A DNA stretch of 64,000 nt from Chryseobacterium sp. FH2 (GTDB taxonomy: Bacteria > Bacteroidota > Bacteroidia > Flavobacteriales > Weeksellaceae), in NCBI RefSeq assembly GCF_001045455.1, contig NZ_LFNE01000007.1:219709-283708 (forward strand), written 5' to 3'. Under the pieces are notes generated by a model. It made no database searches, was not told the origin of the DNA, and saw only the letters and a list, made by a program, of their open reading frames with translations. The translations under genes were made by a program, and so were the position numbers. Numbering within the stretch: position 1 is the first letter of the stretch; every line of letters begins with the position of its first letter. This document shows, piece after piece, positions 1 through 6,092 of the stretch.

Positions 1-14
1 TGTTTAAGGAGAAA

Positions 15-84
15 AAGAAGAGGTCTGTCGAGAGTAGAAGGTCTTACGCCAAAAACACGATATAATATAGACAGGCTTTTTCTT
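15..84 (+). ncRNA. Array hairpin element, copy 1
   Basis: First of four related RNA-like elements interleaved with the tRNA genes. A 15-bp stem pairs 15-29 with 70-84 and includes G-T wobbles at 22/77, 24/75 and 20/79. The 40-nt apical region begins GAGAGTAGAAGGTCTTA and matches the conserved GNGYRNAGAAGKTCTT core of the other copies. The 3' arm runs straight into a T-rich stretch, so it could also end transcription. I do not recognise the family. Strand is inferred from the neighbouring tRNAs and the downstream T tract. Confidence 0.6.
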
Positions 85-173
85 AACTCAAAAAAAGAAT
101 TGATATTTAAAGGTTGGAAGTTGGATGAAGAGGAGGGGATGAAAGGAAATTAAATATCATATAAATTTTAGGT

Positions 174-238
174 AAATAAAGTTTGTCGAAGCGCAGAAGT
201 TCTTATATCAAACAAAAAAATTAAGACAGGCTTTATTT
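174..238 (+). ncRNA. Array hairpin element, copy 2
   Basis: A 14-bp stem pairs 174-187 with 225-238, including a T177-A235 pair absent from the other copies. The loop starts GAAGCGCAGAAGTTCTTATATC and is then A-rich. The loop core is almost the same as copy 3 while the outer stem differs, as expected for a selected RNA structure. It lies 55 nt before the first tRNA-like gene. No protein-coding frame is conserved between the copies. Confidence 0.65.
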
Positions 239-292
239 TTTAGAATATAGTTAAAATTACTCATTATTAATTTGATGATTACACATAAAAAT

Positions 293-374
293 GATGGTTC
301 GCCGAAGTGGAAGAGTCGGGGCGGTCTGCAAAACCGTTGTGAAAACTGAGTGGGTTTGAATCCCATAACCATCT
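293..374 (+). tRNA. tRNA-like, Cys anticodon (GCA) on a Tyr-type scaffold
   Basis: A complete cloverleaf can be drawn. The acceptor 293-299 / 367-373 is a perfect 7 bp with discriminator T374. The D stem is CCGA/TCGG. The anticodon stem is 321-325 / 333-337 with loop CTGCAAA, giving anticodon GCA at 328-330. The T arm is 350-366. Two things are odd. The variable region is long (about 12 nt, 338-349), whereas bacterial tRNA-Cys is class I. The D-arm text CGCCGAAGTNGGAGAGTCGG is also nearly that of the neighbouring tRNA-Tyr. The T loop reads TTTGAAT, so the invariant C56 is T. No CCA is encoded. It may be a recoded Tyr-type tRNA, a decoy, or a non-translating tRNA-like RNA. Confidence 0.75.
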
Positions 375-400
375 CAAATAACTAAAATGAGATTAGTTTC

Positions 401-477
401 GAAGAAAAAATAAAAGTTTGTCGAGCGTAGAAGTTCTTATATCAAACAAATAAATAATGACAGGCTTTGTTTTCTTC
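401..477 (+). ncRNA. Array hairpin element, copy 3
   Basis: The inner stem 413-422 / 459-468 (10 bp) holds the loop GAGCGTAGAAGTTCTTATATC, nearly the same as copy 2. After a short internal loop an outer stem 401-408 / 470-477 (GAAGAAAA with TTTTCTTC) extends it, so this copy has a two-part stem. It sits between the Cys-anticodon and Tyr tRNA genes. Confidence 0.62.
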
Positions 478-537
478 AAAAAGTAATTAGAGGTTAGAAT
501 TTAGTTTAAAATATTTTTAGTCTCTATCCTGAAAAAA

Positions 538-621
538 GGAAATACGCCGAAGTTGGAGAGTCGGGACAGACTGTAAATCTGTTGCTTTATTGCTGAGCAG
601 GTTCGAATCCTGCTATTTCCA
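538..621 (+). tRNA. tRNA-Tyr (GTA)
   Basis: Canonical class II cloverleaf. The acceptor 538-544 / 614-620 is perfect, discriminator A621. The anticodon loop is CTGTAAA with GTA at 573-575. There is a long variable arm (about 14 nt, 581-594), and the T arm has the standard TTCGAAT loop. CCA is not encoded; the 3' flank is CAAAA, as in several other genes of the array. Confidence 0.92.
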
Positions 622-626
622 CAAAA

Positions 627-697
627 CCGCTGGTAATGTAATGGCAGCATGCAGGAAATGTACTCTTGTTGTTTAGGTTCGATTCCTAGTCAGTTGG
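627..697 (+). tRNA. Degenerate tRNA-like gene, anticodon TGT (Thr)
   Basis: A cloverleaf fits with defects. The acceptor 627-633 / 690-696 has one C-T mismatch and two wobbles. The D stem is ATG/CAT. The anticodon stem is 652-656 / 664-668. The loop AATGTAC places TGT at 659-661, but position 33, normally T, is A. The T arm is normal with a TTCGATT loop. It starts only 5 nt after tRNA-Tyr and ends 6 nt before tRNA-Glu, so all three probably share one transcript. It may be a decaying tRNA-Thr or a non-translating tRNA-like RNA. Confidence 0.5.
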
Positions 698-703
698 TTA
701 ATT

Positions 704-776
704 GCTCTATTCGTCTAACGGTTCAGGACGCCTGCCTTTCGAGCAGAAAATATGGGTTCGATTCCCTTATAGAGTA
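704..776 (+). tRNA. tRNA-Glu (TTC)
   Basis: The acceptor GCTCTAT / ATAGAGT pairs throughout (first pair G-T). The D stem is GTC/GAC, the anticodon loop CTTTCGA has TTC at 738-740, and the T arm has a TTCGATT loop with one T-T mismatch in its stem. The D-arm and anticodon text resembles ordinary bacterial tRNA-Glu. CCA is not encoded. Confidence 0.88.
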
Positions 777-792
777 CTAGGTTAAATGGAAA

Positions 793-868
793 GAGAAAAG
801 TTTGTCAGGCGCAGAAGTTCTTTACAAATATTACAGGCATAGTTTATAAATATCGACAAGCTTTTCTC
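793..868 (+). ncRNA. Array hairpin element, copy 4
   Basis: A 14-bp stem pairs 793-806 with 855-868. At the site where copies 2 and 3 have a T-G wobble this copy has T802-A859, and copy 1 has C25-G74, which is direct covariation. The loop keeps GGCGCAGAAGTTCTTTAC but is longer (48 nt), with an insertion containing ATTACAGGCATAG. It follows tRNA-Glu and precedes a 110-nt AT-rich spacer. Confidence 0.62.
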
Positions 869-980
869 AGACCTTGAAGATGAGTAATAAATAATGGATA
901 ATGAGTAATCCTGCCAATGCTGAAATTGTGAATAGTAAAATTTAAAGAGATTATTAACTATACTTATTGCTCATCAACTT

Positions 981-1054
981 GCGGGAATGGTGGAAATGGT
1001 AGACACACTTGATTTAGGCTCAAGGTTTTGAGGGTTCGAATCCCTCTTTCCGTA
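981..1054 (+). tRNA. tRNA-Leu (TAG) with a short variable region
   Basis: The acceptor 981-987 / 1047-1053 pairs with two wobbles, discriminator A1054. The D stem is GTG/CAC. The anticodon stem CTTGA/TCAAG carries loop TTTAGGC with TAG at 1015-1017. The T arm GAGGG/CCCTC has a TTCGAAT loop. D-arm and anticodon text is typical tRNA-Leu, but the variable region is only five nucleotides (GTTTT, 1025-1029). Bacterial tRNA-Leu is normally class II with a long variable arm. CCA is not encoded. Confidence 0.82.
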
Positions 1055-1130
1055 CAAAATCTATGTGGCGAGTAATTATTGTGAGTATAAATTATTAAGT
1101 ACGAATTTTTTAATTCCCATATAAAAAAAT

Positions 1131-1203
1131 GGAAGAGTGGTGTAGCAGGTCTGCACGTTAGTCTGAAAAACTAAAGGTACAGGTTCGATTCCTGTCTGTT
1201 CCG
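1131..1203 (+). tRNA. tRNA-Phe (GAA)
   Basis: The acceptor GGAAGAG / CTGTTCC has one G-G mismatch, discriminator G1203. The D stem is GTG/CAC. The anticodon stem TTAGT/ACTAA has loop CTGAAAA with GAA at 1165-1167. The T arm ACAGG/CCTGT has a TTCGATT loop. CCA is not encoded. The mismatch and the non-standard discriminator (tRNA-Phe usually has A73) suggest a divergent copy. Confidence 0.82.
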
Positions 1204-1209
1204 CAAAAT

Positions 1210-1282
1210 TGATTCATAGTGTAATTGGCCAGCACGCAAGACTTTGACTCTTGTTCTTCGGGTTCAAGTTCTGATGAATTAA
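1210..1282 (+). tRNA. tRNA-Gln (TTG)
   Basis: The acceptor TGATTCA / TGAATTA pairs fully, with the T1-A72 end typical of tRNA-Gln. The D stem is GTG/CAC. The anticodon stem CAAGA/TCTTG has loop CTTTGAC with TTG at 1244-1246. The T stem is weak (two G-T pairs) and its loop reads TTCAAGT, so R57 is A. It ends 54 nt before the DUF458 gene, which makes co-transcription plausible. Confidence 0.82.
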
Positions 1283-1336
1283 CAAAAATAAACAAATTAA
1301 TAGTTAAACAAAGCAAATTTAAAACATGTAGAAACA

Positions 1337-1822
1337 ATGGAAACGCAACAACAAAAATGGCAGAATATGACGGGAAAAATTTTCCAACACTCTATCACAG
1401 AGCTGGTAGAAGAAGCCATCATCCGCGAACAGGCAAATGGACACCGACTGAAAGTTTGTGTGGGTTCAGATTCCCACGTGTATGGTCATGCCATCAATTA
1501 TGCTACAGCAGTTGTCTTTATTCGTGAGGGAAAAGGAGCGTTTGCCTTTATCAGAAAAGAGAGAGAAATACAGAGTATCAGTATCAAAGAGCGAATGTTA
1601 AACGAAGTCAACAAATCTGTAGAAATCGCCTATGCAATTTGCTCTATTCTGGAAACTTATGATGTGGAAATGGAGGTGCACGCAGACATTAACACCGATC
1701 CGGATTTCAAATCCAATGTCGCTTTGAAAGACGCGATGGGATATATTCTGGGAATGGGATATGTGTTTAAAGCAAAGCCTTATGCGTTTGCCAGTTCTAA
1801 TTGTGCTGATATGATGGTTTAA
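1337..1822 (+). CDS. RNase H-fold protein, DUF458 / YkuK family
   Basis: 161 residues, full length for the DUF458 (YkuK) family, which is predicted to have a ribonuclease H-like fold. Acidic residues consistent with an RNase H-type site are visible: D45 in VGSDSH, E90, D117 in HADIN, and D158 in the C-terminal SNCADMMV. The start at 1337 gives the expected N-terminus; M11 (1367) is an alternative. It begins 54 nt after tRNA-Gln and is followed 18 nt later by an exonuclease gene, so the two nuclease-fold proteins and the RNA array may form one transcription unit. Substrate unknown; action on the array RNAs is inference. Confidence 0.85.
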   Translation: METQQQKWQNMTGKIFQHSITELVEEAIIREQANGHRLKVCVGSDSHVYGHAINYATAVVFIREGKGAFAFIRKEREIQSISIKERMLNEVNKSVEIAYAICSILETYDVEMEVHADINTDPDFKSNVALKDAMGYILGMGYVFKAKPYAFASSNCADMMV

Positions 1823-1840
1823 TCTTAAAAAATAAAAAAA

Positions 1841-2392
1841 ATGAAAACAACAGATAAAATATTAATTATAGACCTCGAAGCCACATGTTGGAATGATCGC
1901 CCGCCGAGAGGTCAGGAGAGTGAAATCATAGAAATCGGAGTTTGCATCATGGATCCAGAAACCGGTAAGATTTCACAAAATGAAGGGATTTTAGTGAAAC
2001 CTCAATATTCAAAAGTAAGCCCGTTTTGTACGGAATTGACTTCTATTACCCAACAGATGCTTGATGATGAGGGTGTTTTTCTTGAAGACGCTTTAGATAT
2101 TCTGAGAGCAGAATATGATTCTGAAGATTTGACTTGGGCAAGTTATGGAAATTATGACCTGAACATGCTTCAGAATCAGGCAAAAAGATTCAATATAGAT
2201 TATCCATTGAGTCATGACCATATTAATGTAAAAACTTTATTTGGAGAACTGCATCCCGCAGTTAGGAAAAGTGTAGGGATGGCAAGGGCTTTAGAAGAAT
2301 TAAATCTTAGACTTGAAGGCACTCATCATAGGGGTGTGGATGACGCAAAGAATATTGCGAAAATTCTGTATTGGTGTCTGCAACAATATTAA
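1841..2392 (+). CDS. DEDDh-type 3'-5' exonuclease (ERI-1/KapD-like)
   Basis: 183 residues, a stand-alone DnaQ-fold exonuclease. All DEDDh residues are visible: D11 and E13 in IDLEATCW, D106 in SYGNYDLNML, and H163/D168 in HHRGVDDA. The IDLEATCW signature and the domain size match the ERI-1/KapD group, whose characterised members act on RNA 3' ends, rather than the DNA polymerase epsilon subunit. It lies 18 nt after the DUF458 gene. Trimming or turnover of structured RNAs such as the upstream array is possible but unproven. Confidence 0.87.
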   Translation: MKTTDKILIIDLEATCWNDRPPRGQESEIIEIGVCIMDPETGKISQNEGILVKPQYSKVSPFCTELTSITQQMLDDEGVFLEDALDILRAEYDSEDLTWASYGNYDLNMLQNQAKRFNIDYPLSHDHINVKTLFGELHPAVRKSVGMARALEELNLRLEGTHHRGVDDAKNIAKILYWCLQQY

Positions 2393-2417
2393 TAGTAATT
2401 TAAAAGCACAATGATGG

Positions 2418-2436
2418 CTCCCTTTCAAAAAGGGAG
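2418..2436. terminator. Bidirectional terminator
   Basis: An 8-bp hairpin CTCCCTTT / AAAGGGAG with a 3-nt loop and a T-rich tail, between the convergent exonuclease and VOC genes. Confidence 0.8.
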
Positions 2437-2441
2437 TTTAT

Positions 2442-2888
2442 TTATTTTTTCATTAACCATTCCTCATAAGAAAGTACCCCCAATTTGGGCTTCCCATCTC
2501 CTTCTAAAATCGAGATAAACTCAAGTTGATTTCCATCCGGGTCATTAAAATATATTGCTAAAGCGGGCATCCAGGCAAAAACCATGGGTTTGTCAATTCC
2601 GTCTCTCAGGAAATTATAAGGTTTTAAATTTTTATTTTTTAAAAAAGCAACGGAATAATTTAAAATATCTTCTTTATCAGCCGTAAAAGCAAAATGTCTC
2701 GTTTGTAAATTTTCTTTCTGTTCCCACAAACCCAACATTGATTCTTTATTTTTTCCGATCCATAAAAATGCAATCGGGCGGTTTTCGTCTTTGTGAGCGA
2801 ATTTCAATCCTAAAACTTTAGTATAAAATTCTATTGCATTTTCCAGATTGCCTACCTGAACATGAGTTTCATATAATCCTTTAATCAT
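2442..2888 (-). CDS. VOC family protein (glyoxalase/bleomycin-resistance fold)
   Basis: 148 residues, one vicinal-oxygen-chelate domain. The N-terminus (THVQVGNLENAIEFYTKVLGL) and the C-terminal DPDGNQLEFI are hallmark VOC strands. H9 in THVQV and E139-region residues in the QLEFI strand are candidate metal ligands. The family covers glyoxalases, dioxygenases and antibiotic-binding proteins, and nothing here distinguishes them. It is a single gene ending at a terminator shared with the exonuclease gene. Confidence 0.85.
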   Translation of the reverse strand: MIKGLYETHVQVGNLENAIEFYTKVLGLKFAHKDENRPIAFLWIGKNKESMLGLWEQKENLQTRHFAFTADKEDILNYSVAFLKNKNLKPYNFLRDGIDKPMVFAWMPALAIYFNDPDGNQLEFISILEGDGKPKLGVLSYEEWLMKK

Positions 2889-3052
2889 AGTTTTGATCTT
2901 AAATAAAACAAAGCTAGAAAAGAGATTTTCAAAAACTTTAAACTCTTGATTTCCTTTATATGAAATGAATGATAGATAGATTTTATATATTTTGATTGGT
3001 GTCGTTTGTAGCTGGTTTAGCAGTTACCTTGTATTAATATAACAGCCGATAA

Positions 3053-3424
3053 TTAATTTTTATCGGCTTTTATTTTTTCAAATTCTTCTTCAAATGTTTT
3101 TTTCCACTTGGCGATTGTAGTTCTGCTTATTTTGTATTTTTTAGACATATAACTTGTTGAGAAACCGTGTTTTTGCTGATATTCTAAAAGCTTAAGCATT
3201 GTTTTTTTATCGTATGTCTTTAGCTTTTGATTGTTCTTTTCACTTTCTTTAGACTGCTTGAAAATTTTTTCATTAAAATTTAATACATCTTCTGTTGTAT
3301 TTAATTTTTTGAGCAGTTCTTTGATTTTTGGATCTTTTAATTTCTCAGGATGTTCCAATTTTAGCATATCCTGATAAATTTTACGATAATTTGGTTTCAT
3401 AGCTGTTTTTTTATTCAACGTCAT
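3053..3424 (-). CDS. Small HTH protein, transposase-derived, second gene of pair
   Basis: About 123 residues from ATG at 3424, which overlaps the end of the upstream HTH gene by 14 nt and has AAGAGAG just before it. Earlier in-frame codons lie wholly inside that gene. The C-terminal third (about 95-120) is a helix-turn-helix, SYMSKKYKISRTTIAKWKK, like the N-terminal HTH of IS3-type transposases. The middle is lysine-rich and probably helical. There is no DDE catalytic domain, so it is not a working transposase. Gene pairs of this type recur in Chryseobacterium genomes as I remember them. Function unknown; a regulator or domesticated DNA-binding pair is likely. Confidence 0.6.
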   Translation of the reverse strand: MTLNKKTAMKPNYRKIYQDMLKLEHPEKLKDPKIKELLKKLNTTEDVLNFNEKIFKQSKESEKNNQKLKTYDKKTMLKLLEYQQKHGFSTSYMSKKYKISRTTIAKWKKTFEEEFEKIKADKN

Positions 3425-3836
3425 CTCTCTTTTGCAGCCATCTGTGAAGTGTACTTTTAGGAATAGAGTATTCTCTGACAACATCACTTTGGCTCATTTC
3501 CCCGGAAATAATTCTGTTCATGATAAATTCTTTAATTTCCTGAGTATAAATATTTTTTCTGAAATAAGGGATTTTTTCAGATTTTTGAGTGTTTTTATTG
3601 ACGGCAGAAGGAGGTGAATATAAAATAAGGTGAGAACTGTAAAGCCTGAAGAAATCATATTCCAAAAGCTTACACCATCTGAGAAGAATATCTGTATCTA
3701 TAGATTTACTTGTGTAAGTATTTTCAACGAATTCTTCGTTTTTACCCAAAAAATTACAAATTCTATCCATTGTAATTTCTTTTTCATTGACTCTTTCTTT
3801 TATAAAATGTCCTATATGTATATCTTTGTATAACAT
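3411..3836 (-). CDS. HTH domain protein, transposase-derived, first gene of pair
   Basis: 141 residues. The N-terminal part (1-75: HIGHFIKERVNEKEIT, then RWCKLLEYDFFRLYSSHLILY) resembles a widespread Chryseobacterium protein type. The C-terminal part (about 95-138: YTQEIKEFIMNRIISGEMS, then DVVREYSIPKSTLHRWLQKR) is a transposase-like HTH. There is no catalytic domain. It overlaps the next HTH gene, suggesting coupled translation and partner proteins. No inverted repeats or target duplications were seen around the pair, so it does not look like an active insertion sequence. Confidence 0.65.
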   Translation of the reverse strand: MLYKDIHIGHFIKERVNEKEITMDRICNFLGKNEEFVENTYTSKSIDTDILLRWCKLLEYDFFRLYSSHLILYSPPSAVNKNTQKSEKIPYFRKNIYTQEIKEFIMNRIISGEMSQSDVVREYSIPKSTLHRWLQKRDDVE

Positions 3837-4358
3837 TGATCAAATAATCTTTAATGATTAAACTTATACATTCAAAGAAAAATAGGCGATTGTTTTATTC
3901 AGCAGACAGGATGTTACTGTCTTAAAAAAAATCAGAATTATGATTTATATCCTATTATATAATTATATCCAAAGAACTTCCCCTTACATAATATCATTAG
4001 ATCCTGTCCGTATTGTGAGCGATCATCCTTTCATTGTAATTTTATAAAAATTCATATTTCCAAACCTTTTCCGGTTAAGCCTGAATAATATCTTACCTAT
4101 TAAGTTCTTTCATGTATTCTCTTATATAATTTTTAATAGTTGATTTTCTTATTCGCCTTTAAAGACGGAATTTTCTTTATAGAATCAAATGAAAAAATCA
4201 ATATTTTCTTTTTCAAATATAAAAAATAGAAATTAATCCAAACGAAAAATAACTTAAAAATTATCGTTAAAAATTAATTTATACTAAAAAATATACAATA
4301 AATAACTATTTGTGTAAAATAAAATACAGTTGTTGTGATGAAAAACGAAGTTTCATTC
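3837..4358. other. Long AT-rich spacer, no gene seen
   Basis: About 520 nt between the HTH pair and sulP. Both strands carry many stops and I see no tRNA, convincing hairpin or repeated motif. Part of it may be decayed accessory DNA linked to the HTH pair. Confidence 0.5.
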
Positions 4359-4388
4359 TTTGAAATTATTTTAAAGTCTATACCTTTG
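4359..4388 (+). promoter_or_regulatory. Promoter of sulP gene
   Basis: TTTG at 4359-4362 and TACCTTTG at 4381-4388 are separated by 18 nt, matching the Bacteroidota -33/-7 consensus. The start codon is 18 nt further on. Confidence 0.75.
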
Positions 4389-4405
4389 CGACCTTAGTTT
4401 AATAC

Positions 4406-5932
4406 ATGCGATTATTCAATTTTTCTCAGGAAATAAATTATAAAAATGAGTTATTAGCCGGCCTTACCGTTGCGATGACTATGATTCCGGAATCTCTTTC
4501 TTTTGCAATTTTGGCGGGACTTTCGCCACTTACAGGTTTGTATGCAGCTTTTATGATGGGTTTGGTAACTGCTGTTTTTGGAGGGCGTCCGGGAATGGTT
4601 TCTGGCGGAGCAGGAGCTACAATTGTAGTTTTAATAGCCTTGATACAGTCTCATGGAATTGAATATCTGCTTGCCACGGTAATTCTTGCAGGAATTTTTC
4701 AAATGTTGGTTGGTTTTTTTAAATTGGGAAAATTTGTTCGTCTCATTCCTCAACCTGTAATGTACGGTTTTTTGAACGGTTTGGCTGTCATCATTTTTAT
4801 GGCGCAAGTTAAACAGTTTAAAATTACAGATGCAAATGGCGCTGTAAGTTGGCTTCAAGGTACTCCTTTATATATAATGACGGGTTTGACGGTATTGACT
4901 GTTGCAATTGTTTATTTTTTTCCAAAAATCACTAAAGCTATCCCTGCTTCTTTGGTTGCTATTATCACTATTTTTGCCTTAGTTTTAGGATGTAACATCA
5001 ACACTAAAACAGTTTCAGATATTGCCCACGTCAGCGGAAGTCTTCCAAATTTTCATATTCCGAATATTCCTTTTTCTTTGGAAACATTGCAGATTATTTT
5101 TCCTTATGCCCTGATAATGGCAGGAGTTGGTTTAATAGAATCTCTTTTAACTTTATCAATGGTTGATGAAATTACCAATTCTAAAGGAAATACCAATAAA
5201 GAATCCGTAGCACAGGGATTAGCTAATGTTACCAACGGGTTTTTCGGTGGAATGGGAGGCTGTGCGATGGTTGCACAGACTTTGGTTAATATTAATGCCG
5301 GATCCAGAGCCCGGCTTTCGGGAATTATTGCATCTGTTACCATTTTAATTATCATTTTAGTTGGTGCTCCATTTATTGAAAAAATTCCGATGGCTGCGTT
5401 GGTTGGTGTTATGATGATGGTTTCAGTCAGTACTTTTCAGTGGGTTTCGATTAGAATTGTTAATAAAATGCCAAAATCTGATATTTTTGTAGGGATCACT
5501 GTTGCTTTAATTACAATTATTCTTCACAACCTGGCTTTAGCAGTTTTAATTGGAGTTGTAATTTCAGCCTTAGTTTTTGCTTGGGATAATGCAAAAAGAA
5601 TTCGTGCCAGGAAGCACATTGATGAAAATGGTATTAAATATTACGAAATTTTCGGGCCATTGTTTTTTGGTTCTGTGACAACGTTTACAGATAAATTTGA
5701 TCCCATCAATGATCCTGACGAAGTTGTCATTGATTTCAAAGAAAGCCGGATTGTAGATATGAGTGCTATCAATGCTTTAGATAAACTATCAAAAAAATAC
5801 AGCCAGCTGAATAAACAACTGCATTTACGTCATTTAAGTGAAGATTGTATAAAAATGCTTAGGAACGCTGAAGCGGTAATCGAAGTAAATGTCCAGGAAG
5901 ATCCGACGTACAAAGTAATGCCGGAAAAGTAA
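4406..5932 (+). CDS. SulP family inorganic anion transporter with STAS domain
   Basis: 508 residues. Residues 1-400 are membrane segments of the SulP/SLC26 fold, beginning ELLAGLTVAMTMIPESLSFA, the typical first helix signature. About 410-505 form a cytoplasmic STAS domain (EVVIDFKESRIVDMSAINALDKL). The substrate could be sulfate, bicarbonate or another anion; the sequence does not decide. It is a single gene behind its own promoter, with a repetitive palindromic element 3' of it. Confidence 0.93.
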   Translation: MRLFNFSQEINYKNELLAGLTVAMTMIPESLSFAILAGLSPLTGLYAAFMMGLVTAVFGGRPGMVSGGAGATIVVLIALIQSHGIEYLLATVILAGIFQMLVGFFKLGKFVRLIPQPVMYGFLNGLAVIIFMAQVKQFKITDANGAVSWLQGTPLYIMTGLTVLTVAIVYFFPKITKAIPASLVAIITIFALVLGCNINTKTVSDIAHVSGSLPNFHIPNIPFSLETLQIIFPYALIMAGVGLIESLLTLSMVDEITNSKGNTNKESVAQGLANVTNGFFGGMGGCAMVAQTLVNINAGSRARLSGIIASVTILIIILVGAPFIEKIPMAALVGVMMMVSVSTFQWVSIRIVNKMPKSDIFVGITVALITIILHNLALAVLIGVVISALVFAWDNAKRIRARKHIDENGIKYYEIFGPLFFGSVTTFTDKFDPINDPDEVVIDFKESRIVDMSAINALDKLSKKYSQLNKQLHLRHLSEDCIKMLRNAEAVIEVNVQEDPTYKVMPEK

Positions 5933-5969
5933 TTGAGTTGTAGTGTTTGAGCGTTTTTAGAGAGTATTA

Positions 5970-6020
5970 TGTTTGCCATTGCGAGAAGTGAAGCGACGAA
6001 TCAATCTCGAAGATTGACGA
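5970..6020. repeat. Dispersed extragenic palindromic-type repeat
   Basis: The text TTGCCATTGCGAGAAGTGAAG followed by CGACGAATCAATCTC resembles a GTCATTGCGAGNAGCGAAGCGACGAAGCAATCTC-type repeat common between genes in many bacteria. ATTGCGAG..GACGAATCAAT can fold. It lies between the sulP stop and the 3' end of the EF-G pseudogene. Confidence 0.7.
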
Positions 6021-6092
6021 AAAAGTACAGAAAGAAACTTTACCTGTTAACCCAAACAAGGACTGCAAAATAATATTTACAGCCCTCATTTT

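Noticed and set aside
1225..1527. 100-codon open frame across tRNA-Gln and the start of the DUF458 gene
   Set aside because: It starts inside tRNA-Gln, overlaps the DUF458 gene in another frame and has biased composition; a shadow frame.
3053..3836. Active IS3-type insertion sequence
   Set aside because: No DDE catalytic ORF and no terminal inverted repeats.
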